Counted from the first letter of the stretch, positions 1-9,807 are shown. The stretch: DNA of 64,000 nucleotides from Pseudomonas profundi (GCF_008638305.1 NZ_VTPZ01000012.1:60310-124309); one strand, 5' to 3'. Made by a program: numbers and translations. Notes: generated by a model from the letters alone, not told the origin.

Positions 1-204
1 TGATGGTGGGCGACTGGCTCCTGACCTGGCAGCACATGCAAACGCATTGTCGTGAAATAGCGAGTCTGTGTTGGAGCTCGGGTTAGCTGTCGCCTCGCTT
101 TGCATGAACGTTCGAGTTGCCGGATGGCAAATTCCAAGCAGGTTTTTCTTCGTATCACGCGGATGTTCGAACAAGCCCACCGGCTGTCAGGGTGGAGCAA
201 GTGT

Positions 205-224
205 TGAAAACAGGGATGTTTTCA
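205..224. repeat. Perfect 8-bp hairpin inside the leading repeat region
   Basis: TGAAAACA and TGTTTTCA pair perfectly around a GGGA loop. It may be part of an interspersed repeat unit rather than a terminator, since no T-run follows. Confidence 0.5.
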
Positions 225-329
225 CCAAGCCCCCACGGATGGGTTCACGGCGTTTTGCTCAATCCTGGCTGACGGTGGGCGACAGGCTTCGATCTGGCCT
301 GGTGGATCGCTGCGCTGAATCTCCCCTAA

Positions 330-350
330 CCCCTCTTTTTCAAAGAGGGG
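330..350. terminator. Perfect 9-bp hairpin (terminator-like or repeat element)
   Basis: CCCCTCTTT and AAAGAGGGG pair perfectly around TTC. It lies downstream of the small minus-strand gene at 458-661 and could end its transcript, but there is no clean T-run on either side. Similar hairpins occur as dispersed intergenic repeats in many bacteria, so its role is open. Confidence 0.4.
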
Positions 351-457
351 GACTGGTCGGAGTGGTGGCTGGTTAGGTTTCAGGCTCGGACATACCTAAT
401 GCTGCAATTACGCCGATGCAGGACCAGGCCCACCGGCTCTCAGGGGTCGGTTGAGCC

Positions 458-661
458 TTACTTGTCGGCGTCCGCGTCCTCCTTGCGTTCCTCATCCTTT
501 TTGAAGTTCTCCCAGTCTTCCCAGTCATGTGGCGTGCCGGCCTTGGGCGGCTCGGGGTGGGTAGCACGTTCCAGTGATTTGCCCTTCAGGCTTGAGTCCT
601 TGAGTTCGTCCTTTTTGTCTTCTTCCAGTCCATGCTTTTTCAGATATTCGTCGGCGCGCAT
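458..661 (-). CDS. Small highly charged hypothetical protein (67 aa)
   Basis: The reading frame is open further upstream, but the ATG at 661 is preceded by GGAGG four bases away, so I chose it. The 67-residue product begins MRADEYLKKHGL, is very rich in Lys, Glu and Asp, and has a central HPEPPKAGTPHDWEDW patch. There is no signal peptide or membrane segment, and it should be soluble and largely disordered. I do not recognise the family. It is transcribed away from the nfeD gene at 859. Its coding status rests on the strong ribosome-binding site and the unusual but coherent composition. Confidence 0.55.
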   Translation of the reverse strand: MRADEYLKKHGLEEDKKDELKDSSLKGKSLERATHPEPPKAGTPHDWEDWENFKKDEERKEDADADK

Positions 662-858
662 ATAACCTCCGCAGGAGTCGGCAAAAACCGGTGTGGTTAT
701 ATCTCCGACAAGCCGAATCCGGCACTGTTGCATTTTGCCTGGTGCAGGTCGGTCGGCGAGACAGGTTATCGCCACGACATTGTGCTGCAAGCTCGTACGG
801 GCGCCTTCGCATTCTGCTAGGCTTCCGGCTTTGTCGGCATATCTAAGGGATGAGTTTG

Positions 859-1329
859 ATGCTTACGATTGACCTACTCAATAATTATGCATTCTGGCTG
901 GTGCTCGGGTTTCTGCTGCTGATTTCGGAGCTGGCCGCTCCGGGCGTGGTTGCGGTGTTTTTTGGAATCGGCGCGCTGGTAGTCGGACTGCTTACGCTCG
1001 TGGGCGTGATTGACAGTCTGCCGGTGCAGCTGTTGTGTTTCTCGGTGGTCAGCCTGCTGGCGCTGTTCGGCTTGCGCCGGCGGTTTCGCCGTTGGTTGCA
1101 TGGTGACGTATCCGACCGGGCCAGCGGGCCGGATGAGGGCGATCTGGTCGGCGCACGGGTTGCCGTACTGGAGGATTTCGAGCAGGGCGTAGGCGCAGTG
1201 CAGTTGAACGGCGCCAAATGGGACGCCGAGTCCGACGAACCATTGAAAACAGGCGACGCTGCGTGGGTTTCGGCCCACCGCGGCATCGTTTTAAGGGTGA
1301 CTGCAAAGTGCCCTGTGACAGCTGAATAA
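859..1329 (+). CDS. NfeD family membrane protein
   Basis: The product is a short NfeD-type protein: hydrophobic helices occupy about residues 8-70, followed by a basic RRRFRRW patch and a soluble C-terminal OB-fold-like domain (about 85-150). The family partners stomatin/SPFH proteins in membrane quality control, and an SPFH gene follows 20 bases downstream, so the two form an operon. An ATG at 850 is also in frame, but the AAGGGA at 845-850 is correctly spaced only for the ATG at 859. The length fits the short NfeD class without a serine protease domain. Confidence 0.88.
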   Translation: MLTIDLLNNYAFWLVLGFLLLISELAAPGVVAVFFGIGALVVGLLTLVGVIDSLPVQLLCFSVVSLLALFGLRRRFRRWLHGDVSDRASGPDEGDLVGARVAVLEDFEQGVGAVQLNGAKWDAESDEPLKTGDAAWVSAHRGIVLRVTAKCPVTAE

Positions 1330-1349
1330 CCACACAACGGAGTAACAGC

Positions 1350-2279
1350 ATGGAAATCGCTACAATCATTTCATTGGCCTTCCTGGCCCTCATCGTCATC
1401 ACCATCGCCAAGACCGCGCAGATTGTGCCGCAACGGTCAGCCTACGTGGTCGAACGGCTGGGCAAGTACACCAAGACCCTGGACGCGGGCTTTCATCTGC
1501 TGATTCCCTTCGTCGACCGGATCGCCTATCGCCATACCCTCAAGGAAGAAGCCATCGACGTAGAGCGTCAGGCCTGTGTGACCAAGGACAACATCCAGGT
1601 AGTGGTCAACGGCGTGATCTATCTGCAGGTGGTCGATCCCAAGGCCGCAAGCTACGGCATCAACGATTACCGCTACGCCGCCATGCAGCTGGCGCAGACC
1701 ACGCTTCGTTCGGTGGTCGGCAAGATCGATCTGGACAAGACCTTCGAGGAACGCGAGACCATCAACGTGCAGGTCGTCGACGCACTGGACGAAGCTGCCC
1801 GGCCCTGGGGTGTGAAAGTGATGCGCTATGAGATCGCCGATATCGAGTTGCCCGCGACCATTCTCGATGCGCTTGAGAAACAGATGCGCGCCGAGCGGGA
1901 GCGTCGTGCGGTGGTGGCACAGTCCGAAGGCGAGCGTCAGGCCAAGATCAACGTTTCCGAGGGGATCAAGCAGGAGACCATCAACCTCTCCGAAGCCGAC
2001 AAGATGCGCCAGATCAACGAAGCCGAGGGTAAGGCGCGTCAGATCGAACTGGTCGCTGAGGCCACCGCCCAGGGCTTGCGCCTGGTTGCCGAGGCGATCA
2101 ATACCCAGGGCGGCAAGGATGCTGTTGCGCTGCGCGTTGCCGAGCAGTATGTGAATGAGTTCGGCAAACTGGCCAAGACCAACAACACCATGATTCTGCC
2201 CGCGGAGCTGAGCAATATCGGCGCTGCCGTCGCGGCGATTACCAAGACTCTGGATACGGTCAAGCAACCGAACGTTTAA
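1350..2279 (+). CDS. qmcA: SPFH/Band 7 (stomatin-like, QmcA type) protein
   Basis: This 309-residue protein has one N-terminal membrane helix (about 2-20). An SPFH/prohibitin domain follows (about 22-185; VPQRSAYVVERLGK is typical). Next comes a long Ala/Glu-rich helical region (about 190-260) and a C-terminal segment. Such proteins form oligomeric scaffolds at the inner membrane, often with FtsH or NfeD. A GGAG lies 11 bases before the ATG. It is directly downstream of the NfeD gene, which is the usual pairing. The name qmcA is by family resemblance. Confidence 0.9.
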   Translation: MEIATIISLAFLALIVITIAKTAQIVPQRSAYVVERLGKYTKTLDAGFHLLIPFVDRIAYRHTLKEEAIDVERQACVTKDNIQVVVNGVIYLQVVDPKAASYGINDYRYAAMQLAQTTLRSVVGKIDLDKTFEERETINVQVVDALDEAARPWGVKVMRYEIADIELPATILDALEKQMRAERERRAVVAQSEGERQAKINVSEGIKQETINLSEADKMRQINEAEGKARQIELVAEATAQGLRLVAEAINTQGGKDAVALRVAEQYVNEFGKLAKTNNTMILPAELSNIGAAVAAITKTLDTVKQPNV

Positions 2280-2356
2280 CCCACTTCGGCCAGCGCACCG
2301 GCATTGCCGGTGCGCCAGGCGCTGCAGCAGGCTCCCTGTTTTACCGCATCAACCTC

Positions 2357-5300
2357 TTACCCCTCAGCTCCCGCTGTAGCGGCCTTGCCGCGATTTTCCT
2401 TGTACCCCTCCAGCACCGACAGCAACGCCGGAATAACCAGCAGCACCAGCATGGTCGAGAAGCCCAGGCCGAAGGCGATTGATGTCGCCATGGGTATCAG
2501 AAACTGTGCCTGCAGCGAGGTCTCGAAGAGCAGGGGCAACAGGCCGCCAATAGTGGTTAGCGAGGTCAGCAGCACAGCGCGCAGCCGCTGGACTACCGCT
2601 TCGCTGATGGCGTCATTGATGTCTAACCCCAGCTTGCGCTGATCCTGATAGAAGCTCACCAGAATGATCGAATTGTTGACCACGATCCCGGACAGGCCGA
2701 ACAGACCGAACATCGACAGGATGGTCATGTGCAGTCCCATGAACCAGTGCCCGAGCAGGGCACCGACCAGTGCTAGTGGGATCACTGACATGACGATCAG
2801 CGGCGTGGTCCAGGAGGTGAATACCCAGACCAGCACCGCATACATCAGCAACAGGCCAATGATCAGCCCTGCCTTCATGTCGGCCATGGTCTCGCGCTGG
2901 TCCGCCGAGCGGCCTTCGAAGCTGTAACGAACGTTGTGCGCAGCGGCCAGGTCGGGCAGCACGCCGTTGATGACTTCCATCACCTCACCGGCGGTGGTCT
3001 GCGTCGGGTCGAGGTCGGCGGTGACCTCCACGGCCAGATGGCCTTCTGCATGGCGCAGTGCTTCAAAACCCTGCCCCGCACTGAAAGTAGCGACCTGACC
3101 CAGCGGCACGAAGCGACCATCGTCCAGCCGGATAGTCATATCCCCGAGGCTGGCCAGTTGTTCACGCTCCTTGCGCGGTAGCTGCACGCGTACTTCGATT
3201 TCATCCGAGCGATGCTGATAGATCTGGGCAAGGCGGCCGTCGTAGGCGGCGCGCAATTGTCGTCCAAGGCTTTCCGTACTCAGTCCCAGCGCCTGGCCGT
3301 AGGGCGTGAGGCTGTAGATCAATTGCTCGCGGCCCCAGGCCATATCGTCTTCGGTGCTGATGACGCCGCCAATGGACGCAATCATCACGCCCAGGGCGTC
3401 GGCGGCGTCTTTCAGTTGCACCGGATCATCGCCGGTCAGGCGCACATTGATATCCTTGCCGGGCGGGCCCCCGGTGCGCTCATTGATCACCAGTCGATCG
3501 ATACCGGCGGGGAGTTCGATGCGCTCGCGCCAGGCGCGGATGAATTGCTGGTTTCGAACGTCACGGTGATCCGGCGATTGCAGCTCGACCATGATCGATC
3601 CAAGCTGGTCACCGGCCCGACCCATGCCAGAGGGGCCGGTTACTTCACCCAGGCTCACCACTGCGGTCAGGATCAAGTCTTCACCCAGCGCCTGCTCGGT
3701 GTCATTCAGGGTTTCCTGCAGATGAATCAGGAACTGATCGACCTGCTCGCGTGGCGTGCCCGCGACGAAGCTCACACTGGCATTGAGCACCTGCGGTTCC
3801 GGCGTCGGGAAGAAACTGAAGCCAATGCGCCCCCCGCTGATCAGCCCGACGGTAAGGATGACGCTGACCAGCGCGCAGGCGAGGGTGGCGCCCCGGTGGC
3901 GCAGCGACAGTTCACTCAAACGCCGGAATCGCTGCTGACGGAAACGATCGAAACCCACATCGAAGCGCGCACGTACGGCGTCCACCCGATTGCCCACGCT
4001 GCGTAGCCAGCCTGTACCGGTATTGATCGGCTTCGGTTGGAAGGCATTGCGCAGATGGTGGGGCAGGACCAGAAAACATTCGAGCAGTGAGGCGATGAGG
4101 ACACAGATCATCACCGTCGGGATGTCGCCGAGAATGCTGCCGTAGATGCCACCGATCATCAGCAGCGGCATGAAGGCGGCAATGGTGGTGAGCGAGGAGG
4201 CCACGACGGGCCAGAGCATGCGGTGCGCCGCGCCGTCCGACGCCAGCCCTGGCTGCTCGCCATTGCGAAAATGCGCATCAGCATCTTCACCGACCACGAT
4301 CGCATCGTCGACGATCACACCCAGCGCCATGATCAACGCGAACAACGAGATCATGTTGATCGATCCACCGATCAACCAGAACACCGCCAGTGCGGCGAGG
4401 AACGCGGTGGGAATACCGACCGCGACCCATAGCGCCACGCGACCGGGCAGGAAGAAATACAGCAACAGGATGACCAGTGCCAGCCCTCCGACGCCGTTAT
4501 TGATGAGCAGGCTGATGCGCTCGTCGATAGCTTCCCAGGCCTGATCATGTACGTGTAGGGAAAGGTCCGGCGGCAAGGTCGGGCGCACTTCGGCAAGCCA
4601 GTCGTTGAGGATTTCCGCCGCCACCAATGAGTCGCCATTCTCGGCGCGCTGTAGTATCAGCTCCACCGCCGGATAGCCTTTGAAGCGTAGCTCCGGCTGA
4701 TTGCGCATGGCTTCCTGGCGGATGTTCGCCACATCCCCCAGGCGCAGGTGATTACCTTCGCCGGGTTCCAGCGGGAGGTTGGCGAATTGCTCGGGCGCGC
4801 GGCGCTGCTCGACTGCACGGAGCTCGCGGGCGGCGTCCAGCTCACCGGCCAGACCGGCGGGCAAATCCCGGGATTCGGCAGCGACCCGTTCTGCCACCTG
4901 ATCCAGCGACATGCCCAGCTCCTGCAGTCGCTGATTGGAAATCTCGATACTGATCTGCTGTTCCGGCAGTCCACGGATTTCGACACGGTCAACGCCGTGA
5001 TCGAGCAGGTCAATTTCCAGCCGGTTGGCGGCGCTGCGCAATTCGTGGTCGGCCAGCGGGCCATATAGCAGAATCTTGGCCACCGGCTCGTAGCGGGCAA
5101 CCCGCGTGACTTCCGGACGTTCCGCATCGCCTGGGAGGTTGCGGAACTCGTCCACCTGCTGGCGCGCATCGTCCAGCGCCACGATTGGATCGGTGCCTTC
5201 ACGGAATTCCAGGGTGATACTCGAAACGCCCTGGGCAGAGGTCGAGGTCATCGATTTGAGGTTTTCGATGTTGCGCAGCCGCTGTTCCAGTGGCTGGGTG

Positions 5301-5500
5301 ATTGCCTGCTCGACGTCCTCCGCGGCAGCGCCGCTCCAGATGACCCGCACGGTGACGAAATCCAGTGCGAAGGTCGGAAAGAACTGGATGTTCATGCGCA
5401 TCAGGCCGAGCACGCCGCCGCCGAGCATGATCAGCATCAGCAGGTTGGCGGCGACCTTGTGCCGGACGAAGAAGCTGATCGCGCTCGACTTGCCATTCAT
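2357..5500 (-). CDS. RND efflux transporter, inner-membrane permease
   Basis: At 1047 residues this is the full length for an AcrB/MdtB-class RND pump. It starts with a short cytoplasmic leader and the first membrane helix (FFVRHKVAANLLMLIMLGG). Two large periplasmic loops and clusters of helices follow. The TM4 motif GVIVDDAIVVGED carries the paired aspartates used in proton relay. The gene overlaps the adaptor gene upstream by four bases (ATGA), so the two are translationally coupled. No TolC-type outer-membrane gene is adjacent, so the pump probably uses one encoded elsewhere. Substrate cannot be told from sequence. Confidence 0.94.
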   Translation of the reverse strand: MNGKSSAISFFVRHKVAANLLMLIMLGGGVLGLMRMNIQFFPTFALDFVTVRVIWSGAAAEDVEQAITQPLEQRLRNIENLKSMTSTSAQGVSSITLEFREGTDPIVALDDARQQVDEFRNLPGDAERPEVTRVARYEPVAKILLYGPLADHELRSAANRLEIDLLDHGVDRVEIRGLPEQQISIEISNQRLQELGMSLDQVAERVAAESRDLPAGLAGELDAARELRAVEQRRAPEQFANLPLEPGEGNHLRLGDVANIRQEAMRNQPELRFKGYPAVELILQRAENGDSLVAAEILNDWLAEVRPTLPPDLSLHVHDQAWEAIDERISLLINNGVGGLALVILLLYFFLPGRVALWVAVGIPTAFLAALAVFWLIGGSINMISLFALIMALGVIVDDAIVVGEDADAHFRNGEQPGLASDGAAHRMLWPVVASSLTTIAAFMPLLMIGGIYGSILGDIPTVMICVLIASLLECFLVLPHHLRNAFQPKPINTGTGWLRSVGNRVDAVRARFDVGFDRFRQQRFRRLSELSLRHRGATLACALVSVILTVGLISGGRIGFSFFPTPEPQVLNASVSFVAGTPREQVDQFLIHLQETLNDTEQALGEDLILTAVVSLGEVTGPSGMGRAGDQLGSIMVELQSPDHRDVRNQQFIRAWRERIELPAGIDRLVINERTGGPPGKDINVRLTGDDPVQLKDAADALGVMIASIGGVISTEDDMAWGREQLIYSLTPYGQALGLSTESLGRQLRAAYDGRLAQIYQHRSDEIEVRVQLPRKEREQLASLGDMTIRLDDGRFVPLGQVATFSAGQGFEALRHAEGHLAVEVTADLDPTQTTAGEVMEVINGVLPDLAAAHNVRYSFEGRSADQRETMADMKAGLIIGLLLMYAVLVWVFTSWTTPLIVMSVIPLALVGALLGHWFMGLHMTILSMFGLFGLSGIVVNNSIILVSFYQDQRKLGLDINDAISEAVVQRLRAVLLTSLTTIGGLLPLLFETSLQAQFLIPMATSIAFGLGFSTMLVLLVIPALLSVLEGYKENRGKAATAGAEG

Positions 5501-6753
5501 CGCGCCGGCTCCGGCGGATTACCCTTGTCCGCCTCGACGGCATCCACCTTCAGACCCTGCATGGCGTTGGGCAGATGGGTGGTAATGATCTGCATGCCGG
5601 GTTGCAGCTCCGGGGATTGCACCAGCACCCAACGCTCGCCCGACTCCATGAGAATTTCGCCGACTTGCTGAATGGCCAGTCGGTGCATGCGCTCATCCAG
5701 CAGCTGATAGATGGTGTCATTGCCATAGATGGAGCTGTAGGGGAGCGCCACACTGTTGTCAGTGGCCGGTCGCGCTACGCTGATCGCCAGCAGGTTGCCC
5801 GCGCGCAAGCCGGGGTGCGGCTGATCCAGCGTGAAGAGCGCCTCGACCCCGCGCGTATCGGCTTGGCCAGCAATGCGTTGCAGGGTCAGCTGCACCGGTG
5901 GATCGGTATTCAATGCCGTGGCGGGCAATCGCTTGCCGTTGTTCAATGCGCTGATGAATGCCTGGCTATAGATCTGCGGCAGGGTGGCGCGCACTTCCAT
6001 GTCTCGCAGCGGGTAGAAATCCAGCAATGCCGCGTTGGCTGCGACCTGATCACCGACCGCCACGCGTACCTCACCAACAATGCCGGCAAAGGGCGCAAGG
6101 AAGCGGCTGCGTTCGACGTCTCGTTGTGTGCTTTCCAGTTCGGCACGGGCGCGCTCGACGCGCGCCTCCAGGCCGGCCATGCGGCTGGGATACCCTTCGA
6201 TGTTACGTTCGCGAATGGCAACGGTGAGCGCTGCCCTGTCCAGCGCGTCGGTGGCCGCGTCCAGTTCGGCCTGCGGCGACAGTCCGCGATCAACCAGTTG
6301 CTGCATGCGCTCCAGGGCCTTGTTGGCGTTGGCCTGGATGCGGCGCTCGAGTTTCAGCGCACTTTGATCATTTTTGTGAGCCAGGCGCGCGTTCTCCAGC
6401 TGGGACTCGGCATCGGCCAGATCCGCGCGCGCCTGTTGCAGCCGGGGCATCACATCCGCTTCGTCCAGCGCCACCAGCAGTTCGCCTTCATCAACCAACT
6501 CGCCGTCACGCACCGGCAGTTCGCCGATTCGCCCCGCCATCGGCGCCACACTGGTCAGGCGCAGGGGGGACTCGAGCCGGCCATATAGAGTCAGGCTGGG
6601 TTGGAAGGCTTCGGGTTGAATGTGCAGGGTTTCTACCCGCCAGCTACGCTCAGTCGGTGTCACCGGTTCGGGTACCGGTCTGGTCACTTTGAGCAGGATG
6701 AAGCCGAGAATGCCGACAGCAATAATTGTTATAGGTACGAGGCGCTTGCGCAT
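5497..6753 (-). CDS. RND efflux periplasmic adaptor (membrane fusion protein)
   Basis: This 418-residue HlyD/AcrA-type adaptor has an N-terminal membrane anchor (about residues 7-24). It has a biotinyl-lipoyl-like half motif (PMAGRIGELPVRDGELV) and a central alpha-helical hairpin rich in Ala, Arg, Glu and Gln. The second lipoyl half is FAGIVGEVRVAVGDQV, followed by a beta-barrel C-terminal part. It bridges the permease downstream to an outer-membrane channel. It is the first gene of a two-gene operon, with a stop/start ATGA overlap to the permease. No dedicated regulator gene is adjacent. Confidence 0.93.
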   Translation of the reverse strand: MRKRLVPITIIAVGILGFILLKVTRPVPEPVTPTERSWRVETLHIQPEAFQPSLTLYGRLESPLRLTSVAPMAGRIGELPVRDGELVDEGELLVALDEADVMPRLQQARADLADAESQLENARLAHKNDQSALKLERRIQANANKALERMQQLVDRGLSPQAELDAATDALDRAALTVAIRERNIEGYPSRMAGLEARVERARAELESTQRDVERSRFLAPFAGIVGEVRVAVGDQVAANAALLDFYPLRDMEVRATLPQIYSQAFISALNNGKRLPATALNTDPPVQLTLQRIAGQADTRGVEALFTLDQPHPGLRAGNLLAISVARPATDNSVALPYSSIYGNDTIYQLLDERMHRLAIQQVGEILMESGERWVLVQSPELQPGMQIITTHLPNAMQGLKVDAVEADKGNPPEPAR

Positions 6754-6994
6754 TGTGTATCTCAGGCAGAAAAATCAGTGGCTCTGTATAGCCTTTTGCA
6801 GGCATTCGTAGCAATAGCCGCGGTGACGCAGATGGCTGGCCTGTGAGCGAAGCGGCCCCTTGCCCGGTCTATCCCGGCTTAACGCAGCCTATAGCGTGAT
6901 ATATCGGCGGTGGATGCACGTTTCTGAAGGGCCAGCGTCAGGCTAGTTTCATGCTGTCGACCTACTCAAAAAAAACAATACGCGGAGTGCCATT

Positions 6995-8689
6995 GTGAAT
7001 AGCGAAATGCCCTGGTTGCGATCCTATCCGGACAATGTTGACTGGAACGCCGCTTTGCCGGCTCGGCCTGTATATGAGCTGCTGTCCGATGCGGTACGCC
7101 ATTTTCCCGACAATCCCGCCATCAATTTCCTCGGTCATCGGCTCAGTTATCGTCAGCTGGATGACCTGATCTCCCGGGCTGCAGCGGGCCTGCAGCATCT
7201 GGGCGTAGGCCCTGGCGTGCATGTTGGCCTGTACCTGCCTAACACGCCGCATTATTACATCAGTTTTTTCGCGGTCCTGCGGGCCGGCGGCACCGTGGTC
7301 AATTATTCGCCGCTGGATGCCGAGCGCACGCTCGAGCACAAGATCGAGGATAGCGAGACCGAAGTGATGGTGACGCTGGATCTGGCCGCGTTCTACCCGA
7401 AGATGGCCAGTCTGCGTCAGCGAACCCGGTTGCAGACCCTGGTTGTTGGCGGCATGACGGATTTCTGCGGGCCGGGCGTGACTCCCGGTGCTGATCAGCT
7501 TGGGCCATCGGTGGAGGTTGGGTTCGACTCGAGCTGCGTTGCGTTTACCCACCTGCTGGATAACACCGGTGAGTATCGTGCCTTCGCGCTGGACGGTCCC
7601 GAGTCGACGCTGGCGGTGCTGCAATACACCGGCGGCACCACGGGTGCGCCCAAGGGCGCGATGCTTACCCACGGCAACATCGCTTCGGCCTGCGCACAGC
7701 TGAAGGAAATCCTCGATGTGGCGCTGGCCCCTGGCCAGGAACGGGTGCTGGCAGTGCTGCCGCCTTTTCATATCTATGCGCTGATGATCAACATGGTGTT
7801 TGGCCTGAGCATGGCGGCTGAGGTTTACCTGCATCCGCGCTTCGACGCGCCGACGGTGTTACGGGAGATCAGCGAGAACAAGATCACCACCTTTCCGGGT
7901 GTGCCGACCATGTTTATTGGCCTGCTGGGACACCCCGACACGCCGCAGCATGACCTGACCTCCCTTAAGCTGTGTAATTCGGGCGGTGCGCCGTTGCCTA
8001 CCGAAGTTCAGCAGCGCTATCTCGACATGGCCGGCTGCAGTCTGCGTGAAGGGTGGGGTATGACTGAGACGACGACGACCGGGACGTTCTCGCCCATGGG
8101 CGCTGAACCGCGCCCTGGCTCCTGTGGCATTCCGATGCCAGGTACGCGTATCCGCATCGCTCCGCTGGACGGCTCCTCAGGCAGCCTCGCCCCGGGGGAG
8201 CGCGGCGAAGTCTGCATCAGTGGTCCAAATGTGACGGTAGGCTACTGGAAGCGCCCGGATGCAACTGCCGAAGCCATGACAGATGACGGCTATCTGCGTA
8301 CCGGTGACATCGGTTATATGAACGAGGATGGCTACCTCTATATCGTCGACCGGACCAAGGACATGATTCTGTGCAGCGGTTTCAACGTTTACCCGCGCAC
8401 CATCGAAGAAGCGATTTATGAACATCCCTCGGTCGAGGAGGTCTCTGTTATCGGTGTGGACGATGCCTATCGGGGGCAAGCGCCCAAGGCGTTCATCAAG
8501 CTCAAGGCTGGCGCGCAGGCTTTCGATTTTGCAGAGCTCCAGGCGTTTCTGGAGCCGCGTCTGGGCCGGCATGAACGACTGCAGGCAATGGCCATACGCG
8601 ACGCCTTGCCGAAAACACCCGTCGGCAAGCTGTCAAAAAAGGAGCTGTACGAAGAAGAGCGGGTGCAATTGACCAGTCAGACCGCCTGA
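6995..8689 (+). CDS. AMP-dependent acyl-CoA synthetase/ligase
   Basis: The 564-residue ANL-superfamily enzyme activates a carboxylic acid with ATP and CoA. The AMP/P-loop motif YTGGTTGAPKG lies near residue 211. GWGMTETTT, YLRTGDIGYMNEDGY with the hinge DRTKDMI, and the C-terminal PVGKLSKKEL lysine motif are all present, so it looks active. It resembles long-chain or dicarboxylic acyl-CoA ligases. The substrate is uncertain. The start is GTG with GGAG seven bases before it; the in-frame ATG at 7007 is less well supported. It stands alone between divergent efflux genes and an antiporter gene. Confidence 0.9.
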   Translation: MNSEMPWLRSYPDNVDWNAALPARPVYELLSDAVRHFPDNPAINFLGHRLSYRQLDDLISRAAAGLQHLGVGPGVHVGLYLPNTPHYYISFFAVLRAGGTVVNYSPLDAERTLEHKIEDSETEVMVTLDLAAFYPKMASLRQRTRLQTLVVGGMTDFCGPGVTPGADQLGPSVEVGFDSSCVAFTHLLDNTGEYRAFALDGPESTLAVLQYTGGTTGAPKGAMLTHGNIASACAQLKEILDVALAPGQERVLAVLPPFHIYALMINMVFGLSMAAEVYLHPRFDAPTVLREISENKITTFPGVPTMFIGLLGHPDTPQHDLTSLKLCNSGGAPLPTEVQQRYLDMAGCSLREGWGMTETTTTGTFSPMGAEPRPGSCGIPMPGTRIRIAPLDGSSGSLAPGERGEVCISGPNVTVGYWKRPDATAEAMTDDGYLRTGDIGYMNEDGYLYIVDRTKDMILCSGFNVYPRTIEEAIYEHPSVEEVSVIGVDDAYRGQAPKAFIKLKAGAQAFDFAELQAFLEPRLGRHERLQAMAIRDALPKTPVGKLSKKELYEEERVQLTSQTA

Positions 8690-8829
8690 ACGGCAGCACC
8701 CGGTGTGCGCTTTGCTATGAATGGGCGCTGGCTTTGTCGGATAATGCAGGGCCTGTGAATGTGCCGTTGCCACTACAACGAAGCATCTACAGGCCTTATT
8801 CCATTCATAGAACGCAAGGTTTTCATTTC

Positions 8830-9807
8830 ATGCTGATGGCACTGCTCGCTGTAATTGCCGGACTCGCACTACTCGTCTGGAGCGCTGACCGCTTCGTTGA
8901 TGGCGCCTCGGCCACGGCTACTCATGCGGGTATGCCGCCGCTGTTGATCGGTATGCTGGTCATCGGCTTTGGTACTTCGGCTCCGGAAATGGTCGTTTCG
9001 GCGTTGGCAGCCTCGCAGGGCAACCCCGGGCTGGCGCTGGGCAATGCCTACGGCTCCAATATCACCAACATCGCGTTGATCATCGGCCTGGTCGCAGTGA
9101 TCAGCCCCATCGTCGTGCACTCGCAGGTTGTACGCAAAGAGCTGCCTGTGTTGCTCGGCATTACGCTGCTCGCCGGTTATCAGTTGATTGACGGGAATCT
9201 CAGCCGGATGGACGCCTGGGTGCTGCTCGGCGCCTTCGCTTTGCTCATGGGCTGGTCAATCGTGCAGGGCATGCGCGGTCGCGGCGACACGCTGGAAGAG
9301 AACTACGACAGCGAGCTCAAGGAACACGCCATGCCATTGAAGAAGGCATTGTTCTGGCTGATCCTGGGTCTGGTGCTGCTGGTAGTCAGTTCCCGCGTGC
9401 TGGTCTGGGGCGCAGTGTTCATCGCCCAGAGTCTTGGCGTCAGCGATCTTATTATCGGTCTTACTGTGGTGGCGATAGGTACATCCCTGCCGGAACTGGC
9501 CTCTGCGCTGGTGGCGGTGCGCAAGAATGAGCATGACCTGGCACTGGGTAACGTCATCGGTTCGGGCATGTTCAATACGCTCGCCGTGGTGGGCATTGCT
9601 GCGGGCATCATGCCGCTGGCGGTCGAGCCGGTGGTGCTGTATCGCGACTGGATGGTGATGGCGGCCTTGACCGTAGCGCTACTGGTCATGTGTATCGGGC
9701 TGAACGGCAAGCAGGGGCGCATCAACAGAGTGGAAGGTGGGGTGCTGATGCTGGCGTATGTCTGTTACACCGGCTATCTCGTCTATACCATGATCAACCC
9801 GGGATAA
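8830..9807 (+). CDS. Calcium/sodium antiporter (CaCA family, YrbG-like)
   Basis: The protein consists of two homologous halves of hydrophobic helices. Each carries the alpha-repeat ion-binding motif: GFGTSAPEMVVS in the first half and AIGTSLPELASAL in the second. A hydrophilic loop (about residues 145-165) separates them. The family exchanges cations such as Ca2+ for Na+ or H+ across the inner membrane. The frame is open from 8734, but that start is a TTG with no membrane-compatible leader. The ATG at 8830 gives MLMALLAV and the expected length of about 325 residues. Confidence 0.9.
   Translation: MLMALLAVIAGLALLVWSADRFVDGASATATHAGMPPLLIGMLVIGFGTSAPEMVVSALAASQGNPGLALGNAYGSNITNIALIIGLVAVISPIVVHSQVVRKELPVLLGITLLAGYQLIDGNLSRMDAWVLLGAFALLMGWSIVQGMRGRGDTLEENYDSELKEHAMPLKKALFWLILGLVLLVVSSRVLVWGAVFIAQSLGVSDLIIGLTVVAIGTSLPELASALVAVRKNEHDLALGNVIGSGMFNTLAVVGIAAGIMPLAVEPVVLYRDWMVMAALTVALLVMCIGLNGKQGRINRVEGGVLMLAYVCYTGYLVYTMINPG

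Larger units (their letters stand above)
1..457. repeat. Non-coding, repeat- and hairpin-rich intergenic stretch
   Basis: I see no convincing gene here. The stretch holds an 18-base direct repeat with one mismatch (175-192 and 428-445, core CCCACCGGCT). A second repeated motif, GTGGGCGAC followed by GGCT, lies near 7-20 and again near 275-288. There are two perfect hairpins, 205-224 and 330-350. The string around 225-260 resembles an interspersed intergenic repeat I associate with Pseudomonas genomes, but that is from memory. An open frame at 68-376 has no ribosome-binding site and an unlikely composition. Confidence 0.5.

Noticed and set aside
68..376. 102-codon plus-strand open frame in the left repeat region
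   Set aside because: It has no ribosome-binding site, a low-complexity repeat-derived composition, and spans hairpins and repeats.
8734..8829. N-terminal extension of the antiporter gene from a TTG
   Set aside because: It adds a polar leader before the first membrane helix. The ATG at 8830 gives the normal family start.
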